Assembly (NCBI GenBank): GCA_021821045.1
Contig: JAKACW010000005.1
Span: 44,022 to 108,021, forward strand
Direction: 5' to 3'
DNA length: 64,000 nt
From: Pseudomonadota bacterium
GTDB taxonomy: Bacteria; Pseudomonadota; Gammaproteobacteria; JAADHS01
Part shown: in pieces, positions 43,654-53,285 of the stretch
Position numbering within the stretch: the first letter of the stretch is position 1
How the letters are laid out: each line of letters starts with the position of its first letter
Position numbers and translations under genes: made by a program
The notes under the pieces: model-generated
Databases searched by the model: none
The model's input: only the letters and a program-made list of their open reading frames with translations
What the model was told of the DNA's origin: nothing

Positions 43654-46600
43654 ATGAAAAATCGGACCGATACCCCGTTCACTCTCCGGACCCGCTTTGG
43701 GTTACTTGCGTTCTTGACCGTTGCGCTGGCGACACTGTTGTCGGCGTGCGGCGGCGGGGGCGGTGGTGGCGGCGTTCCAGCGGAGCGTCCGGGCACTCAC
43801 ATCAGCGGCGTGGGTTTCGATGGGCCGATTCAGAACGGCGAGGTGAAGATTTACGATTTCGCGGACGGCGCGAGAGGCGAACTTCTGGAAACGGTCCGCA
43901 CGGATATCGACGGATTATTCGAGGTCAACCTCAACGTGTCGAGCCGGCCGTTGTGGGTGGAAGTTTCGGGCGGTAGGTACAAGGAAGAAGCATCGGGCGC
44001 CGTGGTCGACCTCCAACCTGGACAAATGCTTCGCGCCGTTGCCAACTATACTTCGGGGCAACATTTCGGTCTGTCAGTCACCGCGTTTTCCAATATGGCC
44101 GCTGGCCTCGCCCAGTTCCTCATCACTTCCGGCGTCGGCGTGTCCGATGCCATCTCCCAAGCGAACAACCGGATATCCGTGATGTTGGGCGCCGGCGTGG
44201 ATGTGACCGGCACTCAGCCCCTGGACGTCACGGACGTGCGCAATCAAGACGCCGCCCTGTCGCCCGGCCTGCAGTACGGCTTCATCACCGCGTCGATCTC
44301 CAGTTTTATCGATTGGGTAAATAAGCAGGGCGGACAACAATTCTCCAGCATCGGTTTCGCCCAATTGGCGTTCGATGACATTCGCTACGACGGGCGCCTG
44401 GACGGCCAACGCGAAGCGGGGCCCATCGCCTTGAACAACGTACCCATTAGCGCGGCCACCTACCGCAACGTCATCGCGGAAAACATTCTGGCCATGGCGG
44501 CTTCGGCCAACAACGTGACCGCTGTCGCGCCCCGGGATCTGATCGAAACAGCCATCGCCTACACCAGCGCCCCCGACGGCGATCAACTGTTCGGCGACAC
44601 GCCCTCCCTGCCCTTCGCCGACATCACGCCCACCATCAGCAATATTTTGCCCACCGCCGACAGCGTCGTAGCCGGTACCATCACCGCCGGGGCAACGGTG
44701 ACCGATTTGGTTGGCCTCGAGTCGGTCCGGTTCTTGATGGACAGCGCCCAAGTCGCCGCCGCATCCGGCGATCTGCAAAACGCCAGCGTAACCATCGACA
44801 CCACGGCGTTCGAGGACGGGATTCACACCCTAACCATCGTGGCAAAGAACCTGGTGGGCAACGAGGCCGGCGTCGACATCCCCATCAGCATTTCGAACAT
44901 GGGTACCTCGATAGCGAACATCGCGCCGGGCACAGGTTCGTTCGTTCGCGGCGCCTTCACGATGTCCGCCGCTGTCGCCGATCCGGCCGGCATCGCCAGC
45001 GTGGTGTTCTTGGCCAAAGGAACGGGTGCGCCGGATCAGCGTCTCACGGCGGCCAACCCCAGCAGTCCATCCGTGCAAATCAACAGTGTGCCGTTTGACG
45101 ACGGCCCGCTGGGCGTCACCATAACCGCAACCAACACGGTTGGAAATTCGAAAGCTGTCGATGTGAACTACACAGTGGATAACACTAACCCTACCGTAAC
45201 GTTCAACCTGCTCGACGCCAATGACGCCCCAGTCGCCAACAATGCGGTCATCAGCGGCACGCTGACCATCACCGGATCGGCGACCGATCCTAGCGGCATT
45301 CAGCGCGCCGAACTGCTCGTCGACGGCCAGTCTGCGCAAACCTTCGCCGATCCCGCCAGCATCGACACCCAATACAACACCAGCTTGAAGGACGACGGCC
45401 CGCGGGCGCTAGCCGTAGTCGCCACCGACAAAGCCGGCAACACCGCCAACGTGGCACGCAATGTCGTCGTCGACAACGGCGATCCGGCGATAAGCATCAT
45501 CAATCCCGCCAATGGCGACACCGTCAGCGGCACACTCGACCTTGTTGCAACCGCAACGGACACCGCCACCGATATCGCAAGCCTGAAAATCGTTTTCGAC
45601 GGTGTGGAGCGGCAAAATCAGTCGACGCTGCCGAATGTCACCACCAGCATCGACTTGAGCGGACTCAGCGGAAGCAAAACCCTAAGCATCGAGGCTGTCG
45701 ACGAAGCCGGCCATCGAGCGGTATCCACGCTTAATGTTGTTGTCGACAACGACGCGCCGAGCGTGACGCTGAGTGGTATCACCGAAGGCCAAGTCGTCAA
45801 GGGCGCCCTGAACATCACGGCCAGTGCATCGGACCCGAGCGGCATCATTTCCGCCACATTTACGCTCAACAATCAGATCATTCAGCAGTTCCCGGCCGGT
45901 TCGGACTTCACCAACATGGCGGTCACAATCAACACCACCACCGCGGCCGATGGCCCGGCCACCCTGCGGCTGCTGGTCCAAGATGCTCAGGGCAGCAGCA
46001 ACACGCTGACGCGCCGCTTCACCATCGACAACACCAACCCGGCGTTAACGGTGAGCAGCCCGACCGCCAATCAAACGTTCGACGGCTTGATCCCGATCAA
46101 GGGTTCGGTGAGCGATGCCACCGCCGTTACTCTGCAACTCGCTCTCGCCGGCGCGACCGAAACCATCCCCTTGAGCGGCGGCAGCTTTGACTTTGCCAAA
46201 GCTACCGCGGGAATAGCGGACGGAAAACAAACCCTGACCTTCACCGCACGAGACGAAGCCAGCAACACGACGACGCGACGCATCGACGTATTCATCGACA
46301 ACACTGATCCGGTTATCAGCCAAGTCAACGTGCAAACCGGCCAGCACGTGCACGGCACATTCCAAGTCACCGCCCGCGCCACCGATGCCGGCGGCAACAA
46401 TCTAGCGTCCGTCGCTTTTTTTTTCTCCGGGGTTAGCGTAGGAACCGCCACCAGCGGCTTCAACAACCTCGCAGTCGACATCGACACCTCGTCGCTGAGC
46501 GATGGAATCCATCCCCTGCGCATCGTCGCCACCGACCAAGCCGGCAACGAAGGCCGCTTCGAAGCCAACCTGGTGGTCGATAACACTGCTCCCGTCTTCG

Positions 46601-48845
46601 GCGCCCTCGATGACATCACCGCCAACGCCACGGCGGCGAATGGCGCAGTCGTCAACTTCACCGTCACCGCGACGGACGCCCTCGCGCCAAATGTTTCAGT
46701 CGCCTGCACCCCGGTCTCGGGCACGCGCTTCCCCATCGGCACCACGCCGGTAAGCTGCACCGCAACAGATCAGGCGGGGAATTCGGCGAGTGGGGGGTTT
46801 GATGTGATGGTTGCGGACACTGGAGCACCGACGATGGACGCCGGCTCCGTTCCAAACCCCGGGCCGTTTGAAGCCACCAGCGCTGACGGCGCAGTCGTGA
46901 CCTACACGCTACCGACCGCAACGGACAACACCGATCCGAGTCCGACCGTGAGTTGCGCTCCGCCGGCAGGCTCGACATTAAACATCGGGACCCACACTGT
47001 CAGCTGTACCGCTCGTGACAGCGCCGATAACGTGTCCGGTGCAGTCACATTTGACGTTGTTGTTCGGGACACAACCGGCCCCGTGTTCTCAAACGTTCCC
47101 AGCGATATCACGCAGACCACAAACGATCCAGCCGGCTCGGTCGTCAACTACACCAAACCCACAGCCACGGACCTGGTCGATGGCACCGTCAACGTGACGT
47201 GCTCGAAGGAACCGGGCGATACATTCCCTGTCGGTCCGACGACTGTCTCGTGCTCCGCACAAGACAGTCGCGGCAACGTGGCAGCACCTGTTTCGTTCAA
47301 GGTCACCATATCCTACACGGACAACGCCAATCCGATAATCAGCGCCGCTTCGGTTCCAAGCCTTAATCCCTTCGAAGCCACCAGTGCCAACGGCGCAGTG
47401 GTGACCTACACGTTACCCACCGCAACTGACAACACCGATCCGAATCCGACCGTAAGTTGCACTCCGCCGTCAGGCTCGACATTGGGCATCGGTACCCACA
47501 CTGTCAGCTGTACCGCTCGCGATAGCGCCGACAACGTGTCAGATCCGGTCACGTTCGATGTCATCGTTCGGGACACGACCGGCCCCACGATCTCCAACGT
47601 TCCGGGCGACATCACTGAGTCCACTACCGACCCCACGGGCACCATCGTGAGCTACACCAAGCCCACCGCCACGGACCTTGTCGATGGCGCCGTCAACGTA
47701 ACGTGTTCGATGGAACCGGGCGACAAGTTCCCCGTCGGACCGACTACCGTCTCCTGCTCCGCACAAGACAGCCGGGGGAATGCGGCGACCTCAGTTTCGT
47801 TTACAGTCACGGTTACTCTTACCGACGCCGTCGCGCCGGTAATCAGCCAAGTCAATGTCAGCGACGGCCAGTTCGTGCACGGCACCTTTGAAGTTACCGC
47901 GCGCGCCACCGATACCGGAGGCAGCAACCTTGCCTCCGCGGTTTTTTTTTCGCCGGGGCTAGCGTAGGAACCACAACCAGCGGATTCAACAACCTCGCCG
48001 TCGCCATCCCCACCGCTTCGCTGAGCGACGGAAATAATTTGTTGCGCATCGTCGCCACCGATCATGCAGGCAACGAGGGTAGCTTTGAAGCGAGTCTCAT
48101 CGTCGACAACACCCCGCCGGTTTTTGGTCCGCTCGACGACATCAACGCCAATGCCGCCACTGCGGACGGAACAACGGTCAATTTCACGGTGACGGCCACG
48201 GACGCGTTGGCGACAAACGTTTCCGTCCAGTGCACGCCGGCCTCGGGAAGCACATTCCCACTTGGCACAACCAACGTCATGTGTACGGCTACTGATCAGG
48301 CCGGGAATATAGCGAGCGCATCCTTCGATGTGGTCGTCACCGACACCACCGCGCCGATCATCAACGCCGCCTCGCTGCCCAGCCTTGCGCAAGCTGAGGC
48401 AACCGGCGCGGCAGGGGCCAGTGTGGCTTACACCCTGCCCACAGCATCGGATAATGTCGATCCGAATCCCGGCGTGAACTGCGTGCCGGCATCCGAATCG
48501 ACATTTGCGATAGGCACAACAACAGTCACCTGCACCGCGACGGACAGCCGGAACAACTCCAGCGTGGCGACATTTACCGTAACCGTCACTGACACCACCG
48601 GCCCCGTGTTCGCCAACGTCCCCTCGAACTTCATCCAAGCAGCAACCGATGCCAACGGCGCAACTGTGTCCTACGCCGAGCCGACCGCCACCGACAGCGT
48701 GGATGGCAATGTCGCTGTGAGATGTGACCCGTTCTCCGGCTCGCTCTTTCCGATCACCACCACCACGGTGACCTGTACGGCAACGGATAGTCACAACAAC
48801 ACCAGCACCGCAACCTTCACCGTGACGGTCGCAGATCTTGTGTGA
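43654..48845 (+). pseudogene. Giant Ig-like/HYR-repeat lipoprotein, frameshifted at a T9 tract
   Basis: A frame of 1437 residues (43654-47967) stops at 47965, and a second frame carries the rest to 48845. The N-terminus is a lipoprotein signal with Cys32 in TLLSACGGGG. The body has many Ig-like repeats (pattern DNTxPxVxxxxP with GTLxIxxxATDPSGI) and then HYR repeats (VSCTATDQAGN, VSCSAQDSRGN). At 47942-47950 there are nine T. The paralogous repeat at 46416-46424 also has nine T, but its codons show that the second site needs ten to stay in phase. Restoring one T joins both frames without a stop. It may be a true mutation, a phase-variable site, transcriptional slippage or a read error. The product would be a surface adhesin-like protein of about 1730 residues. 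Confidence 0.75.
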
Positions 48846-48902
48846 CCGTGAGTTCAAGTCCAATAGACCGAACATAAGCGATTCCAGAATCTTGCACCAT
48901 CC

Positions 48903-49168
48903 GCGCCGGCGGGATCGCAAAATGCGCTGCTCCTTCTGCGCCGAGCAAGGGACGATGAAAAGCCGCGTATAGGCGAGCACGGTCCGGCCCGGCAAACAGG
49001 CGAAGCCGCCGGGACGCTACTCGGGCCATCCCTGGCCCTCGCCCTCCAGGCCCGCTAAAGCGGTTCAAATCCGAGTCCCTCGGATTTAGTGTGCAGCCAG
49101 CGGTTTTTCGAGCCCCGCAGCGTCTCGCGGCGCAGTAGGAGCAGCGCGTTTTGCGATCCCGACGGCGC
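48903..49168. repeat. MITE-like sequence with 40-bp terminal inverted repeats
   Basis: 48903-48942 and 49129-49168 are inverted repeats with only three mismatches; the core arm reads GGGATCGCAAAA, then GCGCTGCTCCT. The 186 bases between hold a small hairpin (AATCCGAG...CTCGGATT, near 49070) and no gene. It fills most of the gap between the repeat lipoprotein and the next gene. Confidence 0.65.
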
Positions 49169-49208
49169 AGACTTGGGTTTCGGCGCTCGAACATATAATC
49201 TGCCCACG

Positions 49209-49239
49209 TTGCCGCAATTCTGTTTAGAGACGTTATAAT
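49209..49239 (+). promoter_or_regulatory. Weak promoter candidate for the small envelope protein
   Basis: TTGCCG (49209-49214) and TATAAT (49234-49239) with a 19-bp spacer, 53 bp before the ATG at 49292. The -10 is perfect; the spacing is long. Confidence 0.35.
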
Positions 49240-49291
49240 TCGCCCGATCCAGCGCAACGACGGAAAACCACCTGGCAAGGAGAGAAAAACA

Positions 49292-49891
49292 ATGAAAATG
49301 ACCGCATTCGCCGTGGCCCTTCTCGGCTGGCTGTTCAATCTGACCGCGCACGCTGCCGCGATAGGCGAAATCGAGCGCACGGCCAAAATTGGCGTTGCCG
49401 TCTCTGCCCTGAATCTTTCCATCGAAGAGCCCGATGGATCGGCGGACACGGAAACAGAGTTCTCGCCCGTCAATTTCTTTTACACCGACGTTTTTCTCAA
49501 CGACTACCACTACTGGGCGGAAGTGTTCTACCAATCCGCAACGTTCGAGGCTTCGACGACGAACATCGGGCAGGACGTGAAGCGGCTTGGCTTCCGTTTG
49601 TCATTGCAGAAACAGTTCACCGCCGGCCCGGGCTGGCAACTCCTCGGCGGCGTCGGCGCTTATGTTTCCAAGGAAGAATTCACCGACCGCTTCACCAAGG
49701 ACGTCGACGGATTTCTGCTGCGCCGTTACGAGGATCGATCGGAAAACATCCTCGGCGGACTGATCGAGGGCGTCGTCACCCGCAATTTGGGCGAACGCTG
49801 GGATCTGATGTTCAGAGGCGCTTATGAAATTCCGTTCGGCGACGGCGTCGAAGCGTTTTCGATTTCGGCCGGTGTGATTTACGGGCTGTAG
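49292..49891 (+). CDS. Small exported envelope protein (beta-barrel-like)
   Basis: 199 residues from an ATG with AAGGAGAG upstream. A cleavable signal (AVALLGWLFNLTAHA) is followed by alternating hydrophobic and polar strands that end GVEAFSISAGVIYGL, as in small outer-membrane barrels of the OmpW/OmpA-like size class. No family is assigned. It has no cysteines in the mature part. It converges on the WecG-like transferase gene. Confidence 0.65.
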   Translation: MKMTAFAVALLGWLFNLTAHAAAIGEIERTAKIGVAVSALNLSIEEPDGSADTETEFSPVNFFYTDVFLNDYHYWAEVFYQSATFEASTTNIGQDVKRLGFRLSLQKQFTAGPGWQLLGGVGAYVSKEEFTDRFTKDVDGFLLRRYEDRSENILGGLIEGVVTRNLGERWDLMFRGAYEIPFGDGVEAFSISAGVIYGL

Positions 49892-49910
49892 GCGGTGCCG
49901 GGCGAGCGCG

Positions 49911-50633
49911 CTAGGACCAGGTGGGGCGCAAGCCCAGCCACTGCAGCACAACCAACGTCACGAAACGCACGTTGGCCTTAATGTCGAAATCCCGCGGCGC
50001 TTTTGGCGCGCCAGACTGATGTTCGATTCCCGTTAAAACGTCGAGCGACCGACCCAGGCCGAGCATCACGCACTTTACCCGCCCTTTGTGTTCGACCATC
50101 CAGCGTTTCTCATTGCGGCGTTCGCCGCCCACCAGAAGAATTCGCGCGCCGCTGTCGTTGATGCGGGCGATCTGACGTTCGTCCTCCCGTCCGGTCATTG
50201 AGCCCTGTGCAAGTCGCTCCGAATGCACGATATCGATTTGCGGATGCATGCTCTCCAGCCGGGACCGCAACCCGTTGGCGCGCCAGGCGTCCTCAATCAA
50301 CAAACCAATCGGGATTCGCTCATCGGCCGCATGCTCGCAAACCCGCGCGAGCAAATCGCAAGCGCGGACAGGCATGGCACAGTCGATGCCGAAGGCGCGC
50401 AAGGTCCACGCCAACCGCAAGCCGTCGGAGATCACCAAATCGGCGCTATTGACCACGCGGCGAAACAAGCCATCGTCATGGGCCGTCATCACCAAACTCA
50501 CATCGGCCGGACAGACAAACTTGGATTGCTTGGTGCGCGCCCAGTGCAGCACCACGGATGCAGCGCTGGTGCAGGTTGCGGCGTCGACCCGCGTTCCCAA
50601 AACGTAGCGGTACGGCAAGGCGTGCGAGTACAT
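49911..50633 (-). CDS. WecG/TagA/CpsF-family glycosyltransferase
   Basis: 240 residues from the ATG at 50633 (GGGGTGGG ribosome site); an in-frame ATG at 50717 adds 28 basic residues with no family match. The fold core is VCPADVSLVMTAHDD, then NSADLVISDGLRLAW, with the Asp that serves catalysis in TagA-type enzymes, and GLLIEDAWRANGLRSRLE. The usual GSPKQE loop is degenerate here (GERRNEKRWM). Such enzymes add an aminosugar or ManNAc-type residue to a lipid-linked acceptor in polysaccharide synthesis. The neighbouring J-domain-like gene may belong to the same pathway. Confidence 0.75.
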   Translation of the reverse strand: MYSHALPYRYVLGTRVDAATCTSAASVVLHWARTKQSKFVCPADVSLVMTAHDDGLFRRVVNSADLVISDGLRLAWTLRAFGIDCAMPVRACDLLARVCEHAADERIPIGLLIEDAWRANGLRSRLESMHPQIDIVHSERLAQGSMTGREDERQIARINDSGARILLVGGERRNEKRWMVEHKGRVKCVMLGLGRSLDVLTGIEHQSGAPKAPRDFDIKANVRFVTLVVLQWLGLRPTWS

Positions 50634-50780
50634 TGGCGACCCACCCCTGGTTCGGCTTTTTGATTGGTTGTTTTTCAAACACCCTACCAAAGGGCTGCGG
50701 CAAAGGAGTATCCGCACGCACCCTTAAAGGGCTCACAGGCCACTTTCAGTGTGGGGCGCAAGTAGTTAAAAGGGGAATTT

Positions 50781-50862
50781 TAGGAGGAGCGGCTTTCATC
50801 GCGATTCTTCGCCCGAGCCACCACCGTAGTGAATTCAAATCGCGGAATGATCCGCTCCCACG
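50781..50862. repeat. REP-like inverted pair
   Basis: Left arm GGAGGAGCGGCTTTCATCGC is diverged, while the right arm GGAATGATCCGCTCCCACG is intact. It lies after the J-domain protein gene and before the transferase on the same strand. Confidence 0.72.
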
Positions 50863-50873
50863 GCGCAACTACA

Positions 50874-52976
50874 CTAGCGGGCGATCTTGCGTTGGGCGTG
50901 ATACAAGCCGCGAATCTTCGGCTCGCCATCGACCAGATACACCTGAAACGTCAGGCTGCCTTCGAAAGACCGGGGACGTGTTTCGCCGCTCTTGATGATA
51001 TTCAAACTGAAATCACCCTCGCCGATGGCCATGTCCGCGTCCCGGCTCCAGCGCACGTCCCGCAATCGCATCAAGCGGGAATCGGTTGTGCTGAACAACG
51101 ACGCGTAATCGCCGCGCACCCCGGATTTCGAAACGCGGTTATTGGTGCGCACATCCTCCGCGAAAAGCGCCATGAAGCTATCCAAATCGCCGGCTTCGTA
51201 GCGCGTCACGAACGTTTTCACCAAGTCCTGCAGTACAAAATCGGTTAGGCCCGTAACCGGAGGAACAGACGCCACTTGGACTGGCGGCGATTCCGGTCTT
51301 ACCGTGGCGGCCGGTGCCGGCGCGACGGTGGCCGGCTGCGCAACCTGCTCGACAATCGGCGCAGCGGGCACCGCGGCCGTCGGAGTTTGCGGCAGCACGG
51401 GGATCACGGCGATGCCCGTATCGGCCTCCGCGCTTTGCTGCGTTGGCGTCGCTGCTTCAATGACCGCCTGCGGCTCGACCGTGGCCTCCGGAGGCAGTGT
51501 CATGATCGGCGCCGAAACGGGCGGCGACGCTTGCTCGGCCACCTGTTTGGCGGCGACGCCTTCCTCGGCCAGCGCCTTCAATACCAGCAGCTGATCGTGG
51601 TCGGGACTGACGGCCAACCCCTTGTCCGCCATTTCGAGCGCCTCATCGAAGCGGTCCCGCTGCAAGCGATAGCGAGTCAAGCCCACGTAGCGGTCAGCAA
51701 TGGCGAGTATTCCGGCACGGGCATCGGCGTTAGTGGGGTCGATGGCCAATACGTTCTGGTAGGTTTCAAAGGCGTTATTTCCCGGCGGCTGGGTCAACAG
51801 GGAATTCTCGACCTGGGTTTCCGCCGCCGCTAGGAGCGCAGTAATCTGTTGAACCTTTGGATCAACGACCGGCGCTTCTTCAATAACCGAGTCTGGCTCC
51901 ACCGGCGCGACCCGAACTTCCGGCGGGATACTGGCGACAACGGGTGGCTCTTCGACGATCGGCGGCGCAGCCTCGGTGACCGGTGCGGGCTCACTGGCGA
52001 TGAACTCGTCCACCCGCGACAGCAGATCTTTGTCGGGCGTCGGCGCAACCGGCTCGGGCTCGCTCTCCGTGGTCGCAATAGTCGGGGCCGGCGTCAGCGC
52101 TTCGGGAACCTCGGCGGCCACAGGCGGCGCTTCGGTCAGCGCGGAGTCCACCACGGGTTCGATCGGAACCTCCGTGACCGTCGGCTCATCGAGATCACCG
52201 CTCGTGGCGATTTCGGGTTGGTTCACTTCGGCTTGGCGCATCCAGTATCCGACCGCACCGGCCAATCCGAGCAGCACAACGGCTGCCGTGACTGCGCCAC
52301 GCTTGCCGCGCCTTTCGGCCGGTTTGGTGTGGACGCGCGCAGGCGGGGTCGGCGTACGCGCCAGCGGTCGACCGACTTTCTCGTCGCCGATGAACACGGC
52401 GCCGCGCCGCCCGAACTGCTTTTCATTGTAGGCGCGCCGCGTATGCGGATCCCGCAGAGCGACGTACGCTTCGCTGATTCTGATGACGGCGCTTTGCCCG
52501 CCGGCGTCGGTTTCTTCGCGCCAGAACAAGCGGCGCAACCAGCGATAGTGACGGTGAACATCTTCCGTGGTGGCGTTGCTGTTGAGGCCGAGAACACGAT
52601 AGAAATCGCCACCCGGCGCGAGAAACACTCGCTTGACGAACAGCAGGGACGCGTCGGCTAGTTTGCGATCCGCATCGACCGCCGCTTGCTCGCCGCCGCC
52701 TTTGCCGGCAAACGCCTGCGACACGACCGTGACCGCGTCCGCCGCGCGTTCCAGCACTTGTGACAGTCCCTTCGGCAGGGGCACTTGGGGATCAAGTAGG
52801 CGGGCGTGTTTGTCAGGATCGCGGGCGAAGTCGAGCACCAGTTGCTCAGTCTCGGTCAACGGGCGCGGCGCCGACTCCGTTGCAGCGGGCTGTTGGGTAT
52901 CGTCTGCCATCGGTGTTTTGTCCGTTGGGCTCATATCGGCCTGTGACGGCTTGGCGTGGGTGCTCTTTTTTGACAT
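50874..52976 (-). CDS. Membrane protein with degenerate J domain and NTF2-like C-terminus
   Basis: 700 residues in parts. 1-60 is a low-complexity polar start. About 125-190 is a J-domain-like unit (FYRVLGLNSNATTEDVHRHY, then SEAYVALRDPHTRRAYNEK), but the HPD that drives Hsp70 is replaced by FWRE in the helix II loop. About 225-245 is one membrane helix. 250-400 is an acidic Pro/Val/Glu-rich linker. A TPR-like helical segment follows at about 405-490 (VLAIDPTNADARAGILAIAD), then a Pro/Ala linker. About 590-700 is an NTF2/SnoaL-like domain (VTRYEAGDLDSFMALFAEDV). Hsp70 stimulation is unlikely. It may be a scaffold in envelope polysaccharide synthesis, judging by the adjacent transferase. Confidence 0.72.
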   Translation of the reverse strand: MSKKSTHAKPSQADMSPTDKTPMADDTQQPAATESAPRPLTETEQLVLDFARDPDKHARLLDPQVPLPKGLSQVLERAADAVTVVSQAFAGKGGGEQAAVDADRKLADASLLFVKRVFLAPGGDFYRVLGLNSNATTEDVHRHYRWLRRLFWREETDAGGQSAVIRISEAYVALRDPHTRRAYNEKQFGRRGAVFIGDEKVGRPLARTPTPPARVHTKPAERRGKRGAVTAAVVLLGLAGAVGYWMRQAEVNQPEIATSGDLDEPTVTEVPIEPVVDSALTEAPPVAAEVPEALTPAPTIATTESEPEPVAPTPDKDLLSRVDEFIASEPAPVTEAAPPIVEEPPVVASIPPEVRVAPVEPDSVIEEAPVVDPKVQQITALLAAAETQVENSLLTQPPGNNAFETYQNVLAIDPTNADARAGILAIADRYVGLTRYRLQRDRFDEALEMADKGLAVSPDHDQLLVLKALAEEGVAAKQVAEQASPPVSAPIMTLPPEATVEPQAVIEAATPTQQSAEADTGIAVIPVLPQTPTAAVPAAPIVEQVAQPATVAPAPAATVRPESPPVQVASVPPVTGLTDFVLQDLVKTFVTRYEAGDLDSFMALFAEDVRTNNRVSKSGVRGDYASLFSTTDSRLMRLRDVRWSRDADMAIGEGDFSLNIIKSGETRPRSFEGSLTFQVYLVDGEPKIRGLYHAQRKIAR

Positions 52977-53285
52977 CGGTATGAGATCCTCTGGACCTCT
53001 CGGGCTCCCGCGACGGAGTCCTGTTTAGGTCGCTGAAGCCGCGCCGGCCCCAGCCTGCTTCAAGTCAGTTCTGGCCAATCGATTCAAATGGCTGAATAAT
53101 TATACTTTATTCGTCTGCATCTTGCCGGGGCATCGCAACGGGAATTTCACCTTTTTGTTTGCGAAATAATGCCTCGCGTCCGGCGATTCACCGACCTGTC
53201 GGCTGCTCAAGAATAGTCCGCCGCCAAACCCTTGTGTAGTCGTGACGACCACCACGTGGAGCCGAAAAACGTCCGCTTTGTCGGA
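52977..53285. other. 309-bp gap between the J-domain-like gene and the DUF349 gene
   Basis: Both flanking genes are on the minus strand. The part near 53090-53170 is A/T-richer and may hold the promoter of the J-domain-like gene. No gene, REP or clear terminator was found. Confidence 0.4.

Noticed and set aside
47652..48995. 447-residue antisense frame over the HYR repeats
   Set aside because: It mirrors the repeat structure of the sense gene and has no independent features.
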